NCBI GenBank assembly: GCA_003952965.2
Contig: CM025853.1
Location: 8,089,454-8,153,453 of the forward strand
DNA: 64,000 bases
Reading direction: 5' to 3'
DNA from: Morella rubra
Lineage: Eukaryota; Streptophyta; Magnoliopsida; Fagales; Myricaceae
The stretch's first letter is position 1, and each line of letters starts with the position of its first letter. Below the pieces are notes generated by a model that was given only the letters and a program-made list of their open reading frames with translations, made no database searches and was not told where the DNA came from. Positions 11,032 through 24,005 of this stretch are shown one piece after another. A program made the translations under genes and the position numbers.

Positions 11032-14000
11032 ATGGGACTTGTACAGACACAAACGCACGTTCTCTCCCTCTGCAATGGCTACAAATACTACACCCATCCA
11101 CCATGTCATGAAGAAGTTCGTGTGTGCTTTCTCTCTAAGTATTCGTCAATCATGCCCACTGTTGTTGCCAGTTCTAGGCCTCGCCGGAGGAGGAGGACGA
11201 ACACCGTCGAAGCCCCTAGATCATCGTCCTCTGACTCTTCCCCAACTTCAACTGTAACGTCAACCTTGACTTCAACTTCGAACCCAGATAAGAAGGATGC
11301 GAAAGATGAGGACCCTGATGTGCGAAATACTCTTCTGAAGAGATTGTGGAAGGTGGCAGCTCCCTATTGGTCCTCTGACGACAAAGTCCAGGCAAGATTG
11401 CAGCTGGCCGCCGTCTTTGCTCTCACTTTAGGAACCACCGGCATTAGTGTCGGCTTTAATTTCCTCGGCCGCGACTTCTATAATGCTCTTGCCAGTAATT
11501 TCCTTTCGCTTTTTCCTTTTCTCTTCCGACCCCTTCTCTTTATACAGCTCCTTCTGTGTTGTTACTCTCCCACTTTAATATGCTGCTGATGAATTGAACT
11601 TTTCTGAAAAAGACAAGGACCAAGAACAATTCACCAAGCAACTTCTGTATTACCTGGGTAGCTTTGCTGTTGGAATTCCGGTGAGAAAATTTGCTCCACT
11701 TTGTGTATTAGGTATTCCTCTGCTTGCTTTGTCTTCTCTTCATTCTTTCACACAACATCATTATGTGAGAAAGACTAGGAAAGATGTTTACCTGACTTTT
11801 AGTATCAAAGAAAAATAATGTGAGATTGCTTGTTAGGAAACGCCATTACTTCAGAAAAAAATAAATAAATGAAGTTTTAAAAATAACAACATGCTCTGAA
11901 AGAATTTGTGCCCTTTCCTTACTCTGTAAGATTTCCATTTCCGTTTTTTAGCTTTACTACTTTCGCCAAATTTAAGAAAAGGAAAGAAAAAAAAAGCTTG
12001 TAGATGTATGGTCAACAAACTAATTAGTTATTGGAGTATAGCATAGTTCTCAAAAGTTTTATTGGATCATGGAAATATGAGATCTTTTAATAGCAGTATG
12101 TTATACAGTGGTTTCCATATTACAGATTATAATCTGTACCAAATATGCTCATAGAATCATTGATTTTTAACTTGTTGTAAAAGTAAATGAACAGGTTCTC
12201 TTAGTTTCCTTTCTATGAGTCGACTTCTACTGTTTCACAAGTACTACGGAATTCATATTCAATATCGTGGATTGCCCCTTGTATGTTGTTGCTGCGCAGT
12301 TCTTTGTACTGAGAGATTATGCAAGAGACATTCTTGCTCTGAGATGGAGGTCTTGGATGACAAGATATTACATGGAACGCTATCTGAACAATCGTACATT
12401 TTACAAAATTCAATCGCAATCAATTATAGATAATCCAGATCAGCGGATTGTTGATGATCTAAGTTCTTTCACGGGGACAGCCCTTGCCTTCTCCTTGACA
12501 CTTTTCAATGCTGCTGTAGACTTGATATCTTTTAGTAACATCTTGTACGGCATCTATCCTCCTCTTTTTCTTGTTCTTCTTGTATACTCAATCGGTGGAA
12601 CAGCTATTAGTGTATTTCTTGGAAAGGTAAATACCCCATTCTCAAGTGCACTGAAATTTTCTAATTTTGGTTATACCGGTTTGGCTGATTGGAAACAGTT
12701 TCACTTATAATTCCAGGGTTTGGTCACTCTAAATTTCTTGCAAGAAAAAAAAGAAGCAGATTTTCGTTATGGACTTGTACGCGTTAGAGAAAATGCCGAA
12801 TCAATTGCTTTCTATGGCGGTGAAGAGAACGAAATGCAACTTTTGCTGCAGTACTTCAGAAGTGCTTTTGAAAATTTGACTGTATGGATGATTGTTTCAT
12901 CTTCCCCTTATGATATTTCTGATTACAGTTTTGCTGCATTACAGTCATGTGTGTACTTTTGCTCTGTAAACTGCTCGTTCTCTCACATCTTGGGCGACTT
13001 CCCCCATTTTACATACTGGATTGTACGTATAGATTTGGTCTCAAGGTAGGGGAGGTGTAGTCCTATTATGTTAATGCCAGCATCTGGAGTTATTTCTCTA
13101 GGCAGATCCATGTTTGAAAACATCATGGATGTTGAGAGTCCTTATGAAATTTTAATCCGCTCTGGAACCTTTTTATGGCCAAAAAACATCACTGAGGTTG
13201 GTTCCATTTTGGTTGGCTTCAACATCCATACAGGCGTATGGTCAACTTTGTCCCTAAATTTGGCCTTACTTTTGTGGAACCCTTATGTTGGGTCATGTTC
13301 GTTTTCATCATTTTTGTAGGATTTGAATCCTACTTTTATTTTTACAATCCAAACATCATAACATACACGCATTTTAATACAACACTTTATTACTTTTTTT
13401 ACACACACCAATTCCTTTTAACAACTTCTACACACACATTTTTATGCAACTTTAACACCACCTAAATATTCACAATTTCATCAGAATCCTAAAAAAAACA
13501 TGAAAACGAACATCACCTTGGTATTAGGTGCTTTTATCTGCCCATGTGGGAACTCAGTTTTTTAGCCTGATCTCAATATTGACAGCTGTTGATGTTCCCA
13601 CCCTGCAAAGCTCTTTGCAGAGAGGAATCCATATTAACTCTTTCATTTGAAGCCGCCACTGTAGTCCTCTTCAGCACAAACACACAATGCCTATGGTTAT
13701 AATACTGCATATGACTATACATACACTATCACCACAAAAACAACAATCTCTGTTTCCTATGACCCTCAGTTAGTGGGATTGAAAATCCTACGATGGTACT
13801 AGCTGCTAATGCTGAGCGTGTAACGTCTTACTGTACATACCAGCTAATGCTGAGCGTGTAACGTCTTACTGTACATACCAGCTAATGCTAAGCATGTAAT
13901 GTCTCACTGTACTTTGGTATGTAGAGTTTAAATTTGCTATGTTACATGATATAACATCCATTTCTCGATATAAGCTACATTGAGAGTGATAAATGGTCTA

Positions 14001-17000
14001 CAATATAACCATCCAAGCATTCGTTATAGTATTTGAGCAAGTGATGAGTAAATATGTCAAGAACAATTATCTTAGTTGCATGTACTATTTGCTATTACTT
14101 TACATCCCGTTTCGATTGATGGTGAATCTCCTGAATCTGAAACCTCAATATTTCCATTTATATGAATATTGTTGGGGATGGCCAAACCCATTTACTTTTC
14201 TCTCATTCCCTCTGATTTGTGCCTCCTTTAGCTTCTCATTCACTGTTGTGTAATGCTAGGTTATTAGTAGTGCGGATAAATCTCATTACTTGCAATGATA
14301 TTTATGGCTCTCTAACTACAGGATTACTGTTCTTGTTTTGCTTTGCAGCAATTGTTGATATCTTCTAGAAACCTAGAGTTTTTCACCAATGGCTACCGCT
14401 ACCTCATTCAAATTCTTCCTGCTGCTGTTGTTGCACCCATGTATTTCTCCGGGAAAATTGAGTTTGGTGTAATCAATCAGTCAGTATCTGCTTTCAATCA
14501 TATTCTTGGAGACTTCTCTCTTATTGTTTACCAATTTCAGGCTATCAGTGCATTTTCAGCTGTCATTGATCGGCTAGGTACTGTACTTTTTCCCTTTCCA
14601 CTCCTTGTATGATTATTTGGCAATGGTACATCTTTGTCTTTCGGATTCATTTCAAAGGCCATTCTCGTAAACTCTTTGGATGGCCCAGTGTGCAGAAGTC
14701 TTCCTTCAATGCAATTCTCGGGAACTCCTTGGATGGCCTTTGATCGAACTCCCATTCAAACTCTTGGAATACCTGTCAATTTTTAGAAAAAAAATTTATT
14801 GAGTTTTTGTGTAATTCCATCAGTGCTGGCCTTTTTCTATTTATTTCTCTCTTGTAGCCACCAACAGTTGGCTTTTAATATTTTGGGAGACTTTCTGCGC
14901 TTTTTTAATGCTGAGTATTCTTCAAAATCAACAAGGTGTTGATGTTCTTGTCCCTTGTATTCTTCTTGAATCAAACAGATCTGAAAAATGACTTACTAGT
15001 AATCATGTGCAAATCAACAGATTTAGAGTGAGTTGTGCTAATTTGGCCCACATCTCTTTCTCCTATGTTCTCCCTGTATCAATCTCCATGAGGAGGGATA
15101 CAGGAGATGAGGCTATGACGGGATTTTCACTTTCCTATAGTTTTATGATTTGAAGAAAGCAGAAGGATATTTTCACCGTGCTTATTCGGTTTCTCTGCAT
15201 TCCTGGATCTGTAAAGTGATTAGAAGTACCTCATTTGCAGAATATCTGTGTATCTGGTTTTTCCAGAACACTTCTGTTCCACCATTGTCTGAAAGTAGTT
15301 TATATCTTGGATATTTGATATAATTATACTGTTGGTAAAATCGTTTGCAGTTTATATTTGTTTATCAAATTTTCTGTGGGTGGGTGTGGGTATTTGTCAT
15401 TCTGCTTCTATTACCATTTTTATTGTCAGAAAGTGGTCTGGGTTGCACTAGTGTCTTCGATCTTTAAAAGTTACCTTATTGTTTTTATTTGGTTATTTTT
15501 GTCTAAAATCTCCTCTTACTCATTCTTTGTTTTTTGGGCCTCCTCTTGCTCATTCAAGAATGTATTGATTATTCCTGAGGTACATGACCTAGAGAACCTT
15601 GTCAAGGGATAGATGAATAACTGCTTTGGCCCTCTCATATATGCAGGTGAATTTGATGATGTCTTAGACAGCAGCAGCTCTGACTCTGTTTCAGACCCCT
15701 CAGAAGAGATATGTCTTGAGTATCATAGGGTTAGACGTTCACCTGTACTGGATTCAAATGGATCCATGACCAAAGACAGTTGTAAAAATTTATTGGATAT
15801 AGAGAACTTGACTCTACAGACCCCAAGTAAAGCTACACTGGTTAAAGACTTGAAATTGGTGGTCAATGAGAAGGATCACTTACTGGTAAGTGATTTATTT
15901 CTGTCATGTTTAATGGTTTATGAATTACATATTCATAAGTGTGTAGAGGCTGAAGAAATTTTCTGGTCCATAATTATGCTGACAGGTAACAGGACCTAGT
16001 GGGAGTGGAAAGACGTCCTTGCTAAGAGCTATGGCTGGTCTTTTGTGTACTGGAAAAGGAAAAATCACATTCTACATTGAAGAAGAAGAAAACCCTAAGC
16101 CATCAATTTCTTTTGATGGGGATGCTACTAGGGTAAATAATATGAATAATATGCATGGGGAACTTGAAAACCCTGTAAATAGGAATAGTAGAGACATATT
16201 CTTCCTTCCCCAAAGACCATATATGGTTCTGGGAACGCTTCGTCAACAATTGCTTTATCCTACGTGGGCTGAGGATGCGACTGCCAACTCAGATGGCGCT
16301 AAAGCAACTGGTGCGTAGTTTCATTTTCAACACTACGTCTTGAAATACTACATTGTAGATGAAGCATGCCTTAAACATCAGTAGAAGTTTGTGCTTAATG
16401 CATTTGTGGTTTTTGTTTTATATTTTACATTAAACAATTGGCCGCCCAAAACGATAAAAGTTGGTCCTAGGTTTCAAAAAAAAAAAAAAAAAATTGTTCT
16501 TGAATTTCATCCATTCTTGAAAATGCTCCTATCATCGGGGATTTGTTTGGAATCCTAATGAAATTGCTGATGTAGTAAGCCACAGAGACACTGACTGACA
16601 GATGGCATGTTATATGCCCAAAAAAGTAGAAAAACCAAAAGAATAGAAAGAAAAGTTACCCTCCCCTTGGAATGAGGGAGGGGGGTAACCCTGCCCCGCC
16701 CTGCATTTACTGATGCCCGCTAAATTCCAGATATTGTGATATGCTGCCATACTTGGACTCTGAAACTATTAGCTATCAGTTAAACTGATGCGTTATCTCC
16801 TGCAGAGTACCCATGAGACTGATGAATTAAAGAATTTTTCGTGTACCACCTTTTCTGATACACTGACATGCATTCATTTTTTTGTACAAACACCAATGGA
16901 TGGTGAATGCTACTGAAAACTCTGCATCAGAAACCATTTTATGTCTGTGCTTCTTTCTTCTTTCCAATCGGGGCGGGGGGAGGGAATCCTCTCTACCCTA

Positions 17001-19938
17001 TGTCCCCCACCTTGTTTTTGTAGTGTTTCTATTTTTATGATATTTACTCAATTTTGTTTTCGTTTTTGGACATGTGGAATGCCACTCTAGGACTTAAGTT
17101 AAAGTTACTAACGGAAGGATCATTTTTGAATATGAGTGAAACTCAAGATTGAATTTTCTTTAAACTAGCCAAAACCAAGGGGCCAATTTTTAGTACTTGT
17201 ATCTATTTTAGTGTAAGAAACCTTTGGAGTAGGAAAAGGGTAAATAAGGAAAACAAAGAAATTCTTAGGAATCCTCTTTGTTACCTTCTCTTTTCGTTCT
17301 TTTTTAATATTCAATTGTCCATAAGATACTTACGTTTAACTGGGAAAATTTTTGTAAAAGTTGTTGACTGGAACTTATACTCATTATATGTAACTTGTAC
17401 TAGTGAAATCACTATCTCAAAAGTTTAAGCTACTAAGACGAGGTAGATTTTATTATTTCAATTATACTCTCTTAACACTCCTCATGTGTCAGCTGGATTC
17501 CCTAAAATGGTAAGCCTAACTTGTAATATTTAATTGAAATATGAGTGAAATACAGAGTCAGATCTCAATCTCTAGACATTGGCTCTGATACCATGTAAAT
17601 CACCATTTATCCCAAAAGTTTAAACTGTTAGGAAGAGGTAGATTTTATTATTCAATTATATTCTCTAATGATACTCTCTCTCTCTTCTTCTCCATGCCCG
17701 ATGCTCTTATCTCTGACATGTTAGGGAATTCACAACTCACATACCACCCAGATACAAAGAACAGTGGTATATAAACTAACAATACTCACTATACCTAAGT
17801 ATCCTTTTGTCCAAGCCTTGTATTTTTATTTTTGGGTGAGTCTCTGTCCAAGAAGATTTTTTCCAAATATGTCGCTTCATGTTTAAATTCATCATGTGCT
17901 TTCAATTAATTAATCTTTCTAGCTCAATGGCTGGTATATTACAACAATAAATATATGGGAGGTGATACATCATTGCCATCGGAAATTGTAGTGAATTATA
18001 ATCGGTGTGTTAATGGTAATTTTCAAAAGGACTAGCTGATAGGGATGGGTGCAACAATGGATATCAAGCTTCACACTCTTACACATCTTCTTTGAAGGCT
18101 CCCCAAGTACCATTATCCAAATGTGGGCCTTGCACATGAACTTGAAACATAAAGCAACCCTGAAGATCAATCAGAAACAAGCTTACCTTGCTTTCCAGGA
18201 TCTGAACTACAAATCCTAATCCCTCAAGCTTTCACTCCAACAAGAGTTCAAGCATTAGAAGCAGAGGTAGGATTAGTCTGGGTATGAATCCTTTCCTTGA
18301 GTCAGTCCTTCTGTGAGTAAACAGCAGCCGGATCCAACTAGTCTGTTTGCAAAGCATCCTGTAATAGTCCCCTTCTTTAATAGGAACTTCCTGAAGGTGC
18401 TATCCTATAAGCTGATACCCTTACATGACCAAGGCAATATCACATTTGAAACCGTTCATCCCCTTAAGATGTTAGGAAATGGGCTGCTAATGTGTCTGAA
18501 TCTCACCATACATTGGCATACAAACAAAGCATAGAGTTCAGATGCCACTTTCCTGATCTTATTAGCTTATACTAATCAGGTATGATATGCCATGTTGGTA
18601 GTCATTTAAGGTATAATATCCATTGATGATATATCACTTGTCTACTCGTCTTTGCATCGTATCAAATTCCTGTTTTATTTAATTCCATCAGGTTCAATGT
18701 TTGACCGTGTAGCATATTTTTTTCATAGGTTTACTCCCTTTCTTGATGCGGGCAACAAACTCAGGAAATTTGAGTGAGAACGCCATTAAGCCCACAACAG
18801 AAGATCTAATACAGGTTTTAGAGGATGTCCGTCTTGGCTATATATTGTCTCGTTTTGGTAGTCTTGATTCAAAAAATGAATGGTCGAGTGTTCTTTCCCT
18901 TGGAGAGCAGCAACGCGTTGCATTTGCACGTCTTTTACTTTCAAAACCAAAATTGGTTCTACTGGATGAATCTACCAGTGCTCTAGATGAAGCCAACGAG
19001 GTATCCTGGACTTTTAACCTTATTTCTTTGAAGCAAGTTTTGTTACTAGACTAGACTAGAGAACACAGCATTCACTTTACTTTTTTCCTCCAATATGGAG
19101 GTTAAAAAATGCATTCCTGTACAGTGATTTTTCTTTCCAGTCTTTACATAGAGATCCTGTGGGAATTCAGTCAATTAAGCTAATTTCTGTGCCTTATGTT
19201 TCTGCAACAGAACATTTATTCTGATCTCTAGTTCATCAGCACTTTTCATAACAGTCTGTACGTACCTTTTTGGAAAGAATACGACTCTGGCTACTTGTGG
19301 TTCCAGTCTCAAACAAAGTGTGCAAGTCTTAGACAAGGAGATGTGTATCCAACAGAAACGATGGTGGCTACAGCCATTGGATTAGTTCTATCTGTAGGAA
19401 GCATCGCTTGTTGTCACAACCCAAAGATGTGCTAATCATGTCTGTCCTATATTCTAAAGAACTGGTAAAAGTTTCATTTAAAATTCACTGTAATCACTTA
19501 TACAGTTCAGTTTTTCCTAGTAAACTTCCAATCTGGAACTTAATGATTATATAATATCTTCACAATCCACCGAGCTAATATTGAGTGTTACAATTGGGGT
19601 ATTGCTTGGGCGCCACCCATGCAAAGCACTTTTGGTTCCAGCAGAGGCTTATCTAGATGTCATTTCGCACTAGCTTGCTAACTTTCATGCAGCCAAGAGG
19701 CTTCTGATTGGTTGAGCTGATATGACATCTGTTCAGCCTGAAGTTTTACTGTTTGTGCTTCTGTTTGCAGACTCATTTATACCGGCAGATTGGAGAAGCA
19801 GGCATAACATATATTAGCGTTGGCCATCGCCAAACCCTGTATGACCACCACAACAGGATCTTACATATATCCACTGCAGACCCCAACAGTACCGAATGCA
19901 ATTGGGACATTAACGTGATTAACAATGACACGGTGTAA
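11032..19938 (+). CDS. ABCD2: ABC transporter D family member 2 (chloroplastic type)
   Basis: This encodes a half-size ABC transporter of the ABCD family; the plant ABCD2 type is annotated as plastid-targeted, substrate not firmly known. Nine exons fit GT-AG borders and one frame: 11032-11494, 11613-11680, 12300-12626, 12717-12881, 14349-14577, 15647-15885, 15986-16310, 18729-19000, 19771-19938. The product is 751 residues. The first 110 or so are Ser/Thr/Arg-rich like a transit peptide. Membrane helices start near residue 122. An EAA-like motif [12 protein letters not shown] is at 311-322. The nucleotide-binding domain shows Walker A GPSGSGKT (500-507), signature LSLGE (661-665), Walker B LVLLDE (681-686), D-loop SALD and H-loop His715. 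The signature has Leu-Gly where LSGGQ has Gly-Gly, as usual in this branch. A second in-frame ATG at 11152 is possible. No break was found, so the gene looks functional. Confidence 0.9.
13291..13517. mobile_element. MITE in ABCD2 intron 4
   Basis: Inverted ends of about 30 bp (GGTCATGTTCGTTTTCATCA on the left; reverse complement of the right starts GGTGATGTTCGTTTTCATG) enclose AT-rich DNA. The 3-bp direct repeat TTG flanks it (13288-13290 and 13518-13520). Size and ends suggest a Tourist/Harbinger-like MITE. Confidence 0.65.
13805..13918. repeat. 38-bp tandem repeat, three copies, in ABCD2 intron 4
   Basis: The unit beginning GCTAATGCTGAGCGTGTAAC is repeated at 13805, 13843 and 13881. The first two copies are identical. 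The third has several changes and ends near 13918. Confidence 0.9.
17404..17670 (-). mobile_element. TRIM-like mini retrotransposon in ABCD2 intron 7
   Basis: Two direct repeats of about 80 bp (17404-17484 and about 17596-17670) share AAAGTTTAA and GAGGTAGATTTTATTATT. Read on the minus strand, the right-hand repeat ends TTTACA and is followed at once by TGGTATCAGAGCCAA, the initiator tRNA-Met primer site (+ strand 17579-17595). A purine tract ATGAGGAG precedes the other repeat. This is the layout of a terminal-repeat retrotransposon in miniature. It has no coding capacity. Target duplications could not be confirmed. Confidence 0.7.
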
Positions 19939-20294
19939 TGTACTAAAGCTATACTTGTCCTGGAAATTATTCTGTTATGTTTTCTTCTTTTAACAAGGTT
20001 ACTTTCACTCTCGAAAATGAGGAGCATTCTAATTGGATTTTTTATTTTTTTTCAAATGTCAACTGTATTTTGTATGTGACTATCTTTGTCATATACGTCC
20101 ATTCCTGATTATAGCAGCTCTCTATATTGAGCTCAAAAGTATTCTTTCGGGCTGGGTCCTTAATTCACTGAAATTTCTTGGTGTCATGGAGAGGGCAAAA
20201 AGGAAGAAGGTCAACGTTCATATCAACTCATCAAATATACATACCTATATATCCGCAGGGAGAAGTAATAAAGCCATGTTTAGTTTATTTATTA

Positions 20295-20907
20295 GTGAAA
20301 ATTATACTGACCTCACTGTGTTTTAGCCCTATATCAAAAGCTTCACTGAGTTTTTAAAACAATCTCAAAGTCCACTGGGTTTTTTTATTTTGGTATGAAA
20401 ACTAACTCAAGCCAATGTTGTTACTAGAAATAATGGAGTGTAGTCTACTTAAGCTAAATGTTAGGGTTAAAATCAATAGCTGTCTGTAACGTGTTTAAAA
20501 TTCCTTGTTTGCTCCATTTGGTCTCTCGTCTGTTACAGCTAAATGTTAGGGCTAAAACCAATTGTTGGCTACCACGTGTTTAAAATTCATTGTCTGCTGT
20601 ATTGGGTTTCCAGTCTATCACGACAGATGCTACGACAGAGTTAGTTTTTGTAACGCATGGCATACAACGTGGCAGACGAGAGACTGAACGGAGCAGACAA
20701 GGAATTTAAAACATGTGACAACCAGCGATTGGTTTTAGCCCTGACATTTAACTTAAGTGGACTGGGCTCCGTTATCTTCAGTAACAGAGTTGGCTTGAGT
20801 TAGTTTTCATACCAAAATGAAAACCCAGTGGCTTTGAGATTTTTTTAAAAACCTAGTAAGATGTTTGATATTGGGCTAAAACCTAGTGAGCTCCATGTAA
20901 TTTTCCC
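20295..20907. mobile_element. Mutator-type foldback MITE just 3' of ABCD2
   Basis: Arms of about 250 bp are imperfect reverse complements: AATCTCAAAGTCCACTGGGT and TTTTGGTATGAAAACTAACT of the left arm recur inverted on the right. The 9-bp direct repeat TATTTATTA is exact on both sides (20286-20294 and 20908-20916), which is the target duplication size of Mutator-like elements. Within the left arm the phrase AGCTAAATGTTAGGG occurs twice, at about 20452 and 20539, an internal duplication. No protein is encoded. It starts 356 bp after the ABCD2 stop codon, so it may fall in or near the transcript's 3' end. Confidence 0.85.
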
Positions 20908-20916
20908 TATTTATTA

Positions 20917-21265
20917 TGCGCACACGCTTTGACAATGTCAATAGTTGATAGTCCTTTAAAGATTAAGGCCATGTTTGCAAACCAAAATTTTTATAAGGAT
21001 TGCTGAGGTGTACTAGAGTTTTGTCGGATTTTAAGATAAAGTTATGGAAAAAGTAGAATTTTATAGGAGTTGGTAAAAAGTGAAGAGATTATTTGAGTGA
21101 ATTTTTTTATGTTTATTGTAATAACAAGAGATTATTTTGAAGTTAATTATTTTTTTTAAAATATATATGTTATGGACCTAGTTCTATTGGCTCATCTAAT
21201 CAAACCAATCGAGCTGACAAAAAGTTAGCCAATTTTAATCTAGGCTGGTTCGAAGTTGGAACCAG
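20917..21265. other. Spacer with a half MITE
   Basis: GGCCATGTTTGCAAACC at about 20968 resembles the end of Tourist-like elements (compare 7178), but no matching inverted end was found nearby. Nothing else is recognised. Confidence 0.3.
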
Positions 21266-21890
21266 GAGTGCGTTTGGAAGCTGTTTTTAGAAATAGTTTT
21301 GTGTTTCCGCATTGACGTGGTCAACGCGCCTTTTGCTATGTTCACTAACAAGTTTTTGGTTTGTCAGACTCAGTTAGAAACAAGCGAACTATGCACAGTG
21401 TCTCTTTCTGAATCCAACCATGAGCCAGTTTCTCCTATTGGAAACGGGCTGTCAAAGTACCCCTCTCCAAAATGAAAAGCCCGATAGATCTACCCACTGC
21501 AAAAACCTTAAAACCACTGAAAGTTCAGCATAAAATATTGCCCATATGCGTGGCCTTTATTTCGTACTCAGGGTGCAAACCTCGTTAGGCTGAAACCAAG
21601 AATGAGTTTGAATATTTGACAACGTTTGACAATAATGGATTGATTGGGGTATCCTTACTGTGACACACGTTGGGTCATATAAGTGACCTTCTCAAATATA
21701 TTTCTTTGGGTGCAAAAAAATATTCATTTTAGCTGCTATGCGAAGATAATTTGTGCTGCTACATGTTGTCAAAGTTTCCTGCAAATCATCAATGCGCTTT
21801 TGATCAAATAACCCTATACCATATAGTTTTCTTAATAATTTAATAACACTGGGAACCACAAAATCCTTTGTCAAATTACATGCACATTCG
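21266..21890 (-). repeat. Left inverted copy of a 620-bp repeat
   Basis: This is the near-exact reverse complement of 37336-37952. Besides the terminal-like outer 50 bases, it contains a coding-looking stretch on - (21692-21874, with VPSVIKLLRKLYG). That stretch is shared with the right copy but matches no family I recognise. Confidence 0.85.
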
Positions 21891-22322
21891 AAAGCCCTGC
21901 ACTGCTACAACCCAAAAACGTGTACAATTCATAGTATGTTAAGACCTAACTTCCAATAATATCCCCTAGTCAACGTAACCTCAAATTTACAAGCGCTGGG
22001 ACATTTGAGGCTCTCTTCCACGAATGATGTAACCAACTAAAATCTCAACAACCCATTTGTAGATGGAAGGAAGTGGTGGACTATTCAACTCAACAGGCTG
22101 AGTAATTGAAATGCATATGGGAAGAACTCAGTAACGTCATGGGGGGGGGGGGTGTTGAACTGGGGGCAATGTGAGATTGCTTTCTTCAAATGCCCGATAT
22201 GAGAGAAGGGTCCCTCACATGCACATTCAAAAGCCTTGCGGTGCACTGAGAGAAAACTGACAAATTCACAATGTTTTGACACAACATGCAATAATATCCC
22301 CCAGTCAGCGTAACCTCAATCA
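21881..22322. repeat. Diverged direct repeat of about 100 bp
   Basis: 21881-21980 and 22211-22315 share ACATGCACATTC, AAAGCC, CAATAATATCCCC and AGTCARCGTAACCTCAA in the same order. The intervening DNA holds a run of eleven or more G at 22141. Function is unknown. Confidence 0.65.
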
Positions 22323-22598
22323 CAGAAACGAAATCACAGAAATTCACCTGAACATTCCAGGAGTTAACACATACCAAAACTATCAACCACTTGTTAAACT
22401 CTAGGGGATTATGCTCACCAAACCTCATAATTTCAAAATCAAGGCTAGTTTAGCAAAATTTTGATTAAGCTATTCCAACATCATAGCAAAAGAAGACAGT
22501 TTAACAAAGATAAAAATGTACTGGCCTCATTACAGAATTCTAATGAAACAGTTTCATGTACCATTACTTGACGACTACATGATAAAGCAATGGTAAAA

Positions 22599-24005
22599 CT
22601 AGAGTCTATCCAACCATAATCTGCAAGATGACTTTGGTAATGCTAGGAATGCATCGCGCCACCCTTCACTTTGGAACCACTCTGCTACTTCCAAGTATTT
22701 TTGTCCGTGGGTTTCAGCACTGCCATATTTTTGGACGATTTCAAGGCACTCTCGAACTATTCCTTGGTGTTCATTGGAATTTCGAGGAGCCCGGCTACTT
22801 CCCTCTGTGCTGGGATGTGAAGCATCCATTTTAGCCAAAGTGTGTTAGGTCCTAACTCTGCAGTATTCTGTCATGGCCAAGAATGTCTCCCTCATAAGCG
22901 ATGCCCACGTTCCCTTCTTTTTCCGACCCCTGTGTACCTGCCCTATAACACCACCAGGATTGCCCGAGTTACTTCTAACAGCCTCATTCATTTGGCAACA
23001 GTCCATGTCTATGCATGTCCTCTCCCCACGACCAATGTCAACGTGGATGCCACCTTCCATCTGCTCCTCTGTAGCCTTCTTTGCATCTGTGTCACCTGGA
23101 TCTTGTGATGACCCATGAGCTAGTCCTTCAGTAGCCATGGAGTTATTGAATATTAGCCCAAGTAAGTTGTAGTTCGCACATCCTTTGTTCCAAAATACCT
23201 TTGCTTTAGGGTGTTTCTGCAAATCACAAAATTGTCATTATTGGATCTTGTGTTCTTCATGGCATACAAGCTATTTGTCCCCCCTTCTTTGATTTATATA
23301 ATGGCAGTTTGATATTCACATAAACAAATCAGAATTTGTCCTTAATTCCAGGATTAAGTAACAATGATTCTATAGCTTAAATTTGTAAACTATTTGACCA
23401 TGGAAATTAGGCCTAATCGACTATCTACAAAGAACATGAATTCACATCATACTAGGATATTGAACACGTATTATAATGTCAATTAATTACAATACAGTAT
23501 AAACCAATGAACACTGTGTATACATTGAAATTAAGACCTTATCAAAGAGATTATGCTTGAATTCTCAAATGGCTCATAACAGTATACTAGAATTAAACAA
23601 GGCATTGCTCATCAAGGTTGATAAATCCATATCTTCTACGAATAGTAGCCCCTCTAGCATCCTTATAAAAAAAAAAACAAAACAACTGCAAAAACACACT
23701 CTGCACAATACCAACCAAATTGCATTGACGCGAAATAAATTATCCATTCATAAATCTAAACAATACATCAAGGAGCAAAAATAGTCAACACCTAATTACT
23801 TATATTTATGCTAGTATAGAGTTAGTATTATCCAACTCAAGTGTTACATTCAGTTAAAATTACTTGCAGAAACTAGTGTGTAAATAATTTGGACAGCACT
23901 TCCATATTTCAGGAACGAAATTGAAAGGTAGTGGATTTTTTCACTTACCTTGAAGTGCTTCTGCCATGCCTCCTCGCTCGCAATCACAGTGTTTGTTTCC
24001 GGATC
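22599..24005 (-). pseudogene. Harbinger-associated Myb/SANT-like protein, broken
   Basis: In PIF/Harbinger elements this second protein helps the transposase bind the transposon ends and enter the nucleus. On - an exon at 24005-23949 encodes DPETNTVIASEEAWQKHFK, flanked by an AG acceptor and a GTAAGT donor. The next exon starts at 23216 after a TTTGCAG acceptor and continues HPKAKVFWNKGCANYNLLG. Both are hallmark phrases of the plant Myb/SANT-like domain family. The reading frame stops at 22845, but similarity resumes in another frame through 22838-22599 with the Leu-rich C-terminal region, so a frameshift is present. The N-terminal part of the domain was not found upstream. The gene is therefore incomplete and broken. 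Confidence 0.75.

Noticed and set aside
13805-13918. CRISPR-like array
   Set aside because: The repeat copies are contiguous with no spacers, and the context is a plant intron; it is a simple tandem repeat.
16995-17025. TTTTTGTAGTG as a possible 3' CACTA terminus
   Set aside because: It has a mismatch to CTTGTAGTG, lies in an ABCD2 intron far before the 5' termini at 55122 and 63386, and no subterminal motifs adjoin it.
22845-23118. Open frames on + around 22842-23118
   Set aside because: They are antisense to the Myb/SANT-like exon, which has clear family similarity on -.
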